The notes beneath the pieces were generated by a model, which worked only from the letters and a program-made list of their open reading frames with translations, was not told the origin of the DNA and did no database searches. Positions 1 to 4,595 of a DNA stretch of 6,181 nt are shown here, piece after piece. Made by a program: the position numbers and the translations under genes. The stretch comes from an uncultured Collinsella sp. GTDB lineage: Bacteria > Actinomycetota > Coriobacteriia > Coriobacteriales > Coriobacteriaceae. The DNA is taken from positions 1 through 6,181 of the forward strand of contig UQXP01000072.1 in NCBI GenBank assembly GCA_900545055.1, read 5' to 3'. Each line of letters starts with the position of its first letter. Position 1 is the stretch's first letter.

Positions 1-987
1 ACGGCTCGCCTGGTGTTTGCCGTTGGCTTCTTTGTCGTCGCGTTTGCGCTCACGCTGCGCCCGGGTGTCATCACACGCGTGCTCGGCCGCATTACGGGCC
101 CCGCGCTCATTGCGCTCATTGTGCTGGTCGTGGGTGCTGCCGTGATCTCGCCACTGGGACCGGCTGCCGCGCCTCAGGCTCCTTACGATGCAGGCGCCGC
201 CGTGCAGGGCTTTCTGACTGGCTATCAGACCATGGACCTGCTCGCGTCGCTCGCCTTCGGCATCATCATCGCCGAGACCATCCACGAGTTGGGTGTTACC
301 GATGACAAGCGCGTGGCCTTCGAGATTTCGCGTTCCGGTGTGATCGCCGGCGTGCTCATGGCCATCATCTACTGCGGCTTGGGCCTTGCCGGTATGCAGC
401 TCGGCACCGTGATGCCCGACGCTACCAACGGCGCCGCCATCCTCGCCCGTTCGGCCTCCATGCATTTTGGGCTTGCCGGCACGGTCGTGGTCTTTGCGAT
501 CTTTTTCCTTGCCTGCATGAACGTGTGCATCGGTCTTATTAGCTGCTGCTCGCGTTACTTCTGCGAGACGTACGTGGTTGAAGGGGGAGTGGAGGCCTCC
601 GAGGAGGCCATGCGCCGTCCCTTTGCGGTTCTCGCCTTTGTGTTCGCAGCGTTTTCGTGCGTGCTCTCCAATGTGGGCCTCGACGTGATCCTTATGTTCT
701 CGGTGCCCATGCTCAACGCCTTGTATCCCGTTGCTATCGTGCTGGTTCTCATGGGTTTGGTACACGGCTTTTGCGACGCTCATCCGCAGGTGTGGGTCTG
801 GGTTGGCGGTGTGGTTGCCGTGCAGAGCGTGATCACCTCGGTCCGCGATGCGTTCTTTGGGGGCACGTGGCTGCCGTTTGATGCGCTGCCGTTGGCGGAT
901 ATCGGTGCCGCGTGGGCGCCGGTTGCCGTGGTGGCATTTGTGATCGGCCTGCTCCATAGTCGTTTTGTCGCACATTCGAGGAGCTAG
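1..987 (+). CDS. brnQ: BrnQ-type branched-chain amino acid carrier, 3' part (5' truncated by window)
   Basis: Membrane carrier of the LIVCS family, which imports leucine, isoleucine and valine with Na+ or H+. The frame is open from base 1 and ends at TAG 985-987, giving 328 visible residues. The family is usually about 430-450 residues, so roughly the N-terminal quarter lies outside the window; the GTG at 13 is an internal codon, not the start. Nearly the whole protein is hydrophobic membrane segments with short polar loops. Family landmarks recalled from E. coli BrnQ are a GY-TMD motif followed by FGI-I (visible residues about 74-88), NGAAIL (about 143-148), and a later segment with VSN-GL and the P-L-A-YP pattern. 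It is followed by a separate tRNA transcription unit with no clear terminator between them. Substrate specificity is inferred from family only. Confidence 0.9.
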   Translation, partial: TARLVFAVGFFVVAFALTLRPGVITRVLGRITGPALIALIVLVVGAAVISPLGPAAAPQAPYDAGAAVQGFLTGYQTMDLLASLAFGIIIAETIHELGVTDDKRVAFEISRSGVIAGVLMAIIYCGLGLAGMQLGTVMPDATNGAAILARSASMHFGLAGTVVVFAIFFLACMNVCIGLISCCSRYFCETYVVEGGVEASEEAMRRPFAVLAFVFAAFSCVLSNVGLDVILMFSVPMLNALYPVAIVLVLMGLVHGFCDAHPQVWVWVGGVVAVQSVITSVRDAFFGGTWLPFDALPLADIGAAWAPVAVVAFVIGLLHSRFVAHSRS

Positions 988-998
988 GGTTTCTGCGC

Positions 999-1027
999 TT
1001 GCACAGGCGGGGAGTCTCCCCTATAAT
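999..1027 (+). promoter_or_regulatory. Sigma70-type promoter for the tRNA-Pro/tRNA-Gly unit
   Basis: TTGCAC (999-1004) as -35 and a perfect TATAAT (1022-1027) as -10 are separated by exactly 17 bp. The expected start near 1034 lies about 45 nt before tRNA-Pro. The spacer contains a perfect palindrome, GGGGAG-T-CTCCCC, at 1009-1021, abutting the -10 box; it may be an operator or chance. Confidence 0.8.
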
Positions 1028-1078
1028 TTCCTTCGCTTTGGGACACGCAAGGTTTAGACCTTAGCTGCTCAACACCTT

Positions 1079-1155
1079 CGGGACGTGGCGCAGTTTGGTA
1101 GCGCGCCTGCTTTGGGAGCAGGATGTCGCAGGTTCAAATCCTGTCGTCCCGACCA
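1079..1155 (+). tRNA. tRNA-Pro (anticodon TGG)
   Basis: A 77-nt cloverleaf. The acceptor stem CGGGACG (1079-1085) pairs with CGTCCCG (1145-1151); the discriminator is A1152 and CCA is encoded at 1153-1155. The anticodon loop TTTGGGA within CCTGC/GCAGG gives anticodon TGG, reading CCA and, by wobble, other proline codons. The T-loop is TTCAAAT. It is co-transcribed with the glycine tRNA 6 nt downstream. Confidence 0.97.
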
Positions 1156-1161
1156 TATCTT

Positions 1162-1235
1162 GCGGGCGTAGTTCAATGGTAGAACCCCAGCCTTCCAAGC
1201 TGATGACGCGGGTTCGATTCCCGTCGCCCGCTCCA
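1162..1235 (+). tRNA. tRNA-Gly (anticodon TCC)
   Basis: A 74-nt cloverleaf. The acceptor stem GCGGGCG (1162-1168) pairs with CGCCCGC (1225-1231); the discriminator is T1232 and CCA is encoded at 1233-1235. The anticodon loop CTTCCAA gives TCC, reading GGA/GGG. The T-loop is TTCGATT. It is the second gene of the two-tRNA unit. The foreign-looking island begins about 65-80 bp after its 3' end, but no duplicated 3'-end (att) sequence was seen in the window. Confidence 0.97.
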
Positions 1236-1247
1236 TAGGATAGTTTT

Positions 1248-1284
1248 AACGGCTTTGGCTCCTTTTGGTGTCAGAGCCGTTTTC
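1248..1284 (+). terminator. Probable intrinsic terminator of the tRNA unit
   Basis: AACGGCT (1248-1254) pairs with AGCCGTT (1275-1281), with a 20-nt loop, followed by a short T run (TTTT at 1280-1283). It sits 12 nt after tRNA-Gly. The loop is large and the T tract short, so strength is uncertain. Confidence 0.6.
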
Positions 1285-1315
1285 ATAAGCGTGCCGGGGA
1301 CCCCACATCCCCTTC

Positions 1316-1386
1316 TAAGTTGCGGTGAAATAGTTCCTGGATAAGCCGCAAAAGCTGTTATCTAGGAACTATTTCACCGCAACTTA
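1316..1386. repeat. Long perfect palindrome, left copy (REPIN-like hairpin)
   Basis: The left arm 1317-1338 begins AAGTTGCGG and ends AGTTCCT. Its exact reverse complement occupies 1364-1385, and T1316/A1386 add one more pair. The 25-nt centre (1339-1363) adds six further pairs (1339-1344 with 1358-1363, one G-T), so the stem can reach about 29 bp. It lies 62 bp past the stop of the minus-strand AbiEi-like gene and 81 bp past tRNA-Gly. There is no T run on either side, so it is not a typical intrinsic terminator. Confidence 0.95.
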
Positions 1387-1447
1387 TTGAGGCCGAGCGG
1401 GTTGGGTCGATGATGGGTTCTGTTGTCGAGAAGATGAGGGCAGCCGG

Positions 1448-2455
1448 TCAGGAGTCTGCGTAGGGTTTTGTAGTTGGTATACTGTAGCCGCGCATCATGG
1501 AGCCGAACGCTTTGACATCGTAGGTGTCTGAGAGTTTGAAATGAATGACGTTGTGGCCCATGGCACGCAGGTTCGCGTCGCGCATGAGGGCAGCTCGATA
1601 GGTTTTTGCCGCAGTATGTTCCGGATCATTTTGGGACTCGTCCTCAAACTTGCCTAGTCCATGCAGCTCAGCCAGCATCCAAGAGCCGTTTGGCATCTGC
1701 CAGCCGTAATCTGCCAAATAATAGCCGGCGTTTCCCGGTCGAGTGATTTCAACCTGAAGTTCGGGAGTGGCTACTCCAGCGAGGATCATCGCTGCCCTTG
1801 CCTCAGATTCACCGCCGTTGTCTGACCTGCCGTCCATGTGCTCAAAAACGTCAAACGCACGTGCGATGCCGTGCAGCCCACGGCAATTGGCCTGTGCATA
1901 CGCGCGCAACTCTTCGCGCTCGACATCATACTCACGAGCCAGGCCATCGACATAGCCCAGCGCATATCGAAAAGCGCTCGTTCGGGCGATATCGACCACC
2001 GTGCGGTACGGATCTGTCAACGTAAACGGACCGAGCTGCCACACTTCGCCCGCCCGCCAGCGACGATACTCAACGAATTCGTACGTATCGCGCCTGGTGG
2101 CTCGCGGCAACAGAACTTGTACCTTATCGAGAAGTGTGTGTGCCGAACCGATACCATAGAGCAGAGCCGCGGTCGCCCCACAAAATACCGCTTCGGGTTC
2201 AACGACCGCAATGGCGGATGCCAGCTGAAAAATGCGGTCTTCTATACCAAGGTCATTCCAGTATGCAGGGTCGGCATAGACGTGGTTATAGAGTCGAACG
2301 ATCATTTGCTTTTGCATGAGCGAGTAGGCACAACGTTCGTCCCATTTTTCGGTGGCAATAAACAAGCGTCCGTCATGATGGGCCTCGAATACCGAGAAGA
2401 AAAGCCTTGTCTGAGATTTGGAACAGTGATCGGCCTTACCCATTAGCGACCCCAT
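1448..2455 (-). CDS. AbiEi-like winged-helix protein with C-terminal DUF559/Vsr-like nuclease-type domain
   Basis: 335 residues from ATG 2453-2455. About residues 16-66 resemble the winged-helix N-domain of AbiEi-type (type IV TA) proteins, ending in the typical 'hvYadpayW' strand. The middle section carries a CGATAALLYGI helix and a TDPYRTVVDIAR segment, both familiar from actinobacterial AbiEi relatives. The C-terminal part (about 214-310) follows the DUF559/Vsr-like restriction-endonuclease fold pattern: GESEAR (E216/E218), LADYGW (D249), AELHG (E263, H265) and a late R-RD-L--MGH-VI strand. Known AbiEi represses its own operon and counters the nucleotidyltransferase AbiEii; no AbiEii gene is in this window. 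The start is uncertain: ATG 2441-2443 is also possible, neither has a strong Shine-Dalgarno, and the frame is open back to 2668, inside the right palindrome, which is unlikely to be coding. Role in defence or DNA processing is inferred only. Confidence 0.8.
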   Translation of the reverse strand: MGSLMGKADHCSKSQTRLFFSVFEAHHDGRLFIATEKWDERCAYSLMQKQMIVRLYNHVYADPAYWNDLGIEDRIFQLASAIAVVEPEAVFCGATAALLYGIGSAHTLLDKVQVLLPRATRRDTYEFVEYRRWRAGEVWQLGPFTLTDPYRTVVDIARTSAFRYALGYVDGLAREYDVEREELRAYAQANCRGLHGIARAFDVFEHMDGRSDNGGESEARAAMILAGVATPELQVEITRPGNAGYYLADYGWQMPNGSWMLAELHGLGKFEDESQNDPEHTAAKTYRAALMRDANLRAMGHNVIHFKLSDTYDVKAFGSMMRGYSIPTTKPYADS

Positions 2456-2505
2456 GTCTCGAGGATGAGCGAACGATACCACGCTATCGCATATTGATTT
2501 CGCTG

Positions 2506-2554
2506 AACCTTGCCATGAGCTGACCAAAAGCTTGACGCCGCAGCTCAGAAGGTT
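2506..2554 (-). promoter_or_regulatory. Stem-loop in the upstream region of the AbiEi-like gene
   Basis: AACCTT (2506-2511) pairs with AAGGTT (2549-2554), and TGAGCTG (2516-2522) pairs with CAGCTCA (2541-2547), leaving a 4/1 internal loop and an 18-nt apical loop. A 9-bp direct repeat, GACCAAAAG, occurs at 2522-2530 and again at 2561-2569. The structure ends about 50 bp before the chosen ATG. It could be an operator for the winged-helix protein or an RNA leader structure. No convincing -35/-10 pair was found nearby. Confidence 0.4.
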
Positions 2555-2626
2555 AGACCCGACCAAAAGATATCGGTAAACGGTTGTCAGGGGCCTTTCA
2601 GCGGTGTTGAAATCTGCCCTTACAAA

Positions 2627-2695
2627 AAGTTGCGGTGAAATAGTTCCTAAATGGCCGTCAGAAGGCAAAAAATAGGAACTATTTCACCGCAACTT
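2627..2695. repeat. Long perfect palindrome, right copy (REPIN-like hairpin)
   Basis: Arms 2627-2648 and 2674-2695 are perfect reverse complements and identical to the arms of the copy at 1317-1385. A2649/T2673 add one pair. The 25-nt centre differs from that of the left copy and holds a short GCC/GGC inner stem (2654-2656 with 2664-2666). It lies 46 bp past the stop of the PIN gene, between the TA operon and the AbiEi-like gene. Confidence 0.95.
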
Positions 2696-2741
2696 AGGAG
2701 GGGATGGGGTTGAGGGACGGGGCGGTGCCGCTGTTTGTCGG

Positions 2742-3194
2742 TTAGCTGCGGGGGCGTTGGCGGAGCTTGTCGATGGTGGAGTCGGTGCTTCGGCTGCGGG
2801 CTTCGACTGCGGTTTGGCGCTTGCGGCGGTAATCGATCATGCCTTGGATGATGGGCTTGCCAAAGCTCACGACATCATCGTTGTAGATGGCGGTTCGGGC
2901 TGCGAGGAGGCAGTCGGTAAAGTCCATATGGGTCTTGCCAAAGAGTTTGACGGCAAGGGCGACAACGGTGGGCTCGTCGACCATCACGTCATCGAGCAGT
3001 CTAGCCATGGCAGCCGCAATCTCTGTGCGGGGGACCTTATAGACTTCGCGCAGCGTGACGACGACGCGCGTGATGATCTCGGGGTAGACACGGGCAGTGC
3101 GCGTGGCGATGACCTTGGCGGCGCGGGGCGACAGAATCTCGTCGTCGAGCAGGTAACGCAGAATGACGGTTTCGTCGATGATGGTGCTACTCAT
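2742..3194 (-). CDS. PIN-domain toxin (VapC-like), possibly catalytically degenerate
   Basis: 150 residues, from ATG 3192-3194 to TAA 2742-2744. PIN domains of this kind are Mg2+-dependent ribonucleases acting as TA toxins. Visible family marks are IIDETVILRYLLDD (D7), VYPEIITRVVV-LREVYKVPR (36-56) and MDFTDCLLAAR (D91, D94), then VVSFGKPI (108-115). Against the usual D-N-VILRYLL, AEVVYVL and TFD patterns, three positions differ: Asn becomes T9, the catalytic Glu becomes R43, and the last Asp becomes G112. The C-terminal ~30 residues are basic and look unstructured. The ATG overlaps the antitoxin stop by 8 nt (ATGAGTAG), and GAGGAAG sits 9 nt upstream. An in-frame TTG at 3201-3203 is less likely because it leaves only 2 nt from that site. 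Coupled translation with the antitoxin is expected. Confidence 0.85.
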   Translation of the reverse strand: MSSTIIDETVILRYLLDDEILSPRAAKVIATRTARVYPEIITRVVVTLREVYKVPRTEIAAAMARLLDDVMVDEPTVVALAVKLFGKTHMDFTDCLLAARTAIYNDDVVSFGKPIIQGMIDYRRKRQTAVEARSRSTDSTIDKLRQRPRS

Positions 3195-3510
3195 GGATGC
3201 CAACTTCCTCGGGGTCCAAGATTAAGCCGTCACTCTCTGCCGCGAGGTATTCAATCCAGGCGTTGCGCTCTTCGGTACGACGATTGGGGTCTCCATATTT
3301 TTTGAGTAGGCCATATGCCGCGGCGCCATCCTTCGATCGCACGGCAACTGGCTGAAAGGGGAGCTTGCGCATCAAAATGCTCTGCGAGACAAAGAGGCGC
3401 ACGGCCTCGGCAAGCGACGTCCCCATGGCATCATAGAGGCGCTCGGCGTGCTGTTTATCCTCTTCGCGAATGCGAACTTGTAGGATGGCTCGTTTTTGAG
3501 TCGATGCCAT
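3187..3510 (-). CDS. RelB/DinJ-family ribbon-helix-helix antitoxin
   Basis: 107 residues, first gene of the TA operon. The N-terminal ~48 residues show the ribbon-helix-helix layout: strand AILQVRI (8-14), helix EEDKQHAERLYDAMG (16-30), then TSLAEAVRLFVSQSI (31-45) and the RKLPF end typical of RelB/DinJ. These proteins dimerise, bind the operon promoter and neutralise the toxin through their C-terminal part; here residues 55-107 are acidic and probably wrap the PIN protein. The start is ATG 3508-3510 because a strong GGGGGAGG (complement of 3517-3524) lies 6 nt upstream; the 23-residue extension to 3579 has no such site. It overlaps the PIN gene by 8 nt. RelB/DinJ proteins are best known with RelE/YafQ-type toxins, so the PIN partner is noteworthy. 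No clear promoter was found upstream. Confidence 0.88.
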   Translation of the reverse strand: MASTQKRAILQVRIREEDKQHAERLYDAMGTSLAEAVRLFVSQSILMRKLPFQPVAVRSKDGAAAYGLLKKYGDPNRRTEERNAWIEYLAAESDGLILDPEEVGIHE

Positions 3511-3684
3511 CGTTGGCCTCCCCCATATGATGACAAAACACGGAGAAACAATCCTCGAAACAGCGAGCCGTCTAGGCAAACGACCGGATGTTTAGCAATC
3601 TCGCGCTTGGTTTTGGTGTCTGAACCTTACCTGCGCCAACTGCATGGGCAACACTTTATTTCGCTCAAGTTAATCCGTGCGAAA

Positions 3685-3833
3685 ATTACCACAATAGTAA
3701 TACAAAAAAATAATAGGAGTGCGACAAAACCCTATCTGTTACATGTGTAATACACATAGCTTTATGCGCAACAAAGAATAATCCTGAGCTGCTCAAACCT
3801 CTGCATTACACCCGTATTGCAAGGCTTACACAT
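3685..3833. promoter_or_regulatory. Cluster of TTACAC-type inverted/direct motifs, candidate operator region of the fdh operon
   Basis: ATTAC-N7-GTAAT at 3685-3701; TTACA-TG-TGTAA at 3739-3750; the overlapping perfect palindrome ATGTGT-AAT-ACACAT at 3743-3757; ATTACACC at 3805-3812; TTACACAT at 3826-3833. GTAATACA is repeated exactly 50 bp apart (3697-3704 and 3747-3754), and the last two TTACAC sites are 20 bp apart, about two helical turns. This pattern suits a dimeric activator or repressor upstream of hydN. The regulator is unknown. Confidence 0.4.
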
Positions 3834-3891
3834 AAGTATGCCCCCAGCAACTGCGTATATTCAACCTGTATACCGTTGGAGGGATTTTATC

Positions 3892-3990
3892 GATTGCCCG
3901 TTTCGCCGCGAGCAAACGATGCGTCGATGCCAGATCACGGGCGGTCTGGGACAACGTCGGCAGGATCCCTTCGGCTAGGGATTCAGGAGG
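3892..3990 (+). promoter_or_regulatory. Structured 5' leader of hydN with alternative pairings
   Basis: A 10-bp stem pairs 3892-3901 with 3937-3946 (two G-T pairs) and encloses a smaller hairpin (CGA 3917-3919 with TCG 3924-3926, GCA 3912-3914 with TGC 3928-3930). A competing perfect stem, CCAGA (3930-3934) with TCTGG (3945-3949), cannot form at the same time. A third hairpin, GGATCCC (3963-3969) with GGGATTC (3978-3984), abuts the AGGAGG at 3985-3990. Exclusive pairings next to the ribosome site resemble a riboswitch. A molybdenum/tungsten-cofactor sensor would fit the operon, but this is inference. Confidence 0.35.
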
Positions 3991-4001
3991 GAGTGAACAA
4001 T

Positions 4002-4520
4002 ATGGGCAATAAACGAGTCGTCGCCGATTCTTCACGGTGCATCGGGTGCCAAACCTGTATGGCGGCCTGCATCGAGGCGCATGACATCCCCGGCAACATC
4101 GCGGCGCCGCGCTTGCGTGTGACGCGTACGTACGAGATCTCCGCACCGGTGGCCTGCCATCACTGCGAGGATGCTCCGTGCGCCAAGGCCTGCCCCACGG
4201 GCGCCTTGTTCTTTGATCCAAAGAACCATCGCATCGGCGTCAACGAAGACAACTGCATCGGTTGCAAGAGCTGCGTCATGGCATGCCCCTTTGGTGCCGT
4301 GAGCGTGGCGACCACGCAGGTCCCCGTCTTGATGGGCGATATTTGCGTGGGTTCGCAGACCAAGAGCTTTGTGCTCAAGTGCGACCTGTGCGTCGATCGT
4401 CCCGGCGGTCCGGCGTGTGCCGAGGCATGCCCGACCAAGGGCCTCACCTTGGTGGACGATAAGCGTCTGGCGGAACTTACCGCCGAGCGTGCCCGCGCCA
4501 CGATCGCAAACGAGGCGTAA
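4002..4520 (+). CDS. hydN: HydN-like electron-transfer protein with four 4Fe-4S motifs
   Basis: 172 residues; a small iron-sulfur subunit that passes electrons from formate dehydrogenase to a partner, most likely a hydrogenase. Sixteen cysteines fall in four sets: C13/16/19/23, C52/55/60/64, C85/88/91/95 and C127/130/139/143, the layout of HydN/HycB-type proteins. Length and motifs (ADSSRCIGC, CEDAPC, CIGCKSCVMACPFGA, KCDLC, GPAC-ACPT) closely follow E. coli HydN (about 175 residues). An extra cysteine, C115, lies outside the clusters. There is no signal peptide or membrane segment, so it is cytoplasmic. The start is ATG 4002, served by GGAGGGAG at 3986-3993; the longer frame from 3876 would have to cross the folded leader and is rejected. 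fdhF follows after 75 bp on the same strand. HycB or a generic ferredoxin subunit is the main alternative name. Confidence 0.9.
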   Translation: MGNKRVVADSSRCIGCQTCMAACIEAHDIPGNIAAPRLRVTRTYEISAPVACHHCEDAPCAKACPTGALFFDPKNHRIGVNEDNCIGCKSCVMACPFGAVSVATTQVPVLMGDICVGSQTKSFVLKCDLCVDRPGGPACAEACPTKGLTLVDDKRLAELTAERARATIANEA

Positions 4521-4556
4521 ACGTCGAGGCGACAACCCCAACGATTGTCAAACAAG

Positions 4557-4572
4557 TACCGAATAATCGGTA
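4557..4572 (+). promoter_or_regulatory. Intergenic stem-loop between hydN and fdhF
   Basis: TACCGA (4557-4562) pairs perfectly with TCGGTA (4567-4572) around an ATAA loop. A weaker stem, GACAA (4531-4535) with TTGTC (4545-4549), precedes it. No T run follows, so it is not an intrinsic terminator. It may affect mRNA processing or the ratio of the two products. The fdhF ribosome site begins about 12 nt later. Confidence 0.45.
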
Positions 4573-4595
4573 GCAGAGAAAGGAAGGAGGGTGTC

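Larger units (their letters stand above)
1300..2711. mobile_element. Candidate palindrome-bounded gene cassette (no transposase)
   Basis: Two near-identical 69-nt palindromes (1317-1385 and 2627-2695) bracket one minus-strand gene. The bases just outside them are also related in inverted orientation. Left 1300-1316 reads ACCCCACATCCCCTTCT and the reverse complement of 2696-2711 reads AACCCCATCCCCTCCT, which is nearly the same apart from a 2-nt indel. The symmetric termini therefore run from about 1300 to 2711. This is what one expects of a transposed unit or of recombination between dispersed palindromes. No transposase, integrase or target duplication is visible, so mobility is inference. 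An alternative is two independent REPIN-like insertions that happen to flank a resident gene. Confidence 0.4.
3511..4001. other. Divergent intergenic region between the TA operon and the hydN-fdhF operon
   Basis: About 490 bp without a supportable gene. Bases 3511-3650 hold only the antitoxin ribosome site and no clear promoter. Bases 3650-3850 are clearly AT-richer than the rest of the window and contain inverted and direct TTAC-type motifs. Bases 3892-4001 can fold extensively and end with the hydN ribosome site. Short frames here (for example 3496-3750, plus) have no ribosome site or recognisable sequence. No good sigma70 box pair or sigma54 GG-N10-GC pair was found for the fdh operon. Confidence 0.6.

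Noticed and set aside
1317..1385. Palindrome as an intrinsic terminator or CRISPR repeat
   Set aside because: No T run follows on either strand, and there are only two copies 1.3 kb apart with a gene between, not a spaced array.
1838..2446. Plus-strand open frame of about 202 codons opposite the AbiEi-like gene
   Set aside because: The opposite strand shows clear AbiEi/DUF559 motifs; this frame has none.
2456..2668. N-terminal extension of the AbiEi-like protein up to a TTG at 2668
   Set aside because: It would start inside the right palindrome, carries no recognisable sequence, and precedes the point where family similarity begins; kept only as an uncertainty.
2757..3305. Plus-strand open frame opposite the PIN gene
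   Set aside because: Gly/Asp-rich translation typical of a shadow frame, and it crosses the TA overlap.
3524..3551. TTGTTT / CATATG as the promoter of the TA operon (minus strand)
   Set aside because: The -10 would touch the antitoxin ribosome site, leaving no leader; box match is poor.
3876..4001. Upstream extension of hydN from a TTG at 3876
   Set aside because: The ATG at 4002 has a good ribosome site, and the extension has no ferredoxin similarity and overlaps the folded leader.
4032..4541. Minus-strand open frames opposite hydN
   Set aside because: Antisense to the four-cluster ferredoxin; no ribosome site and low-complexity translation.
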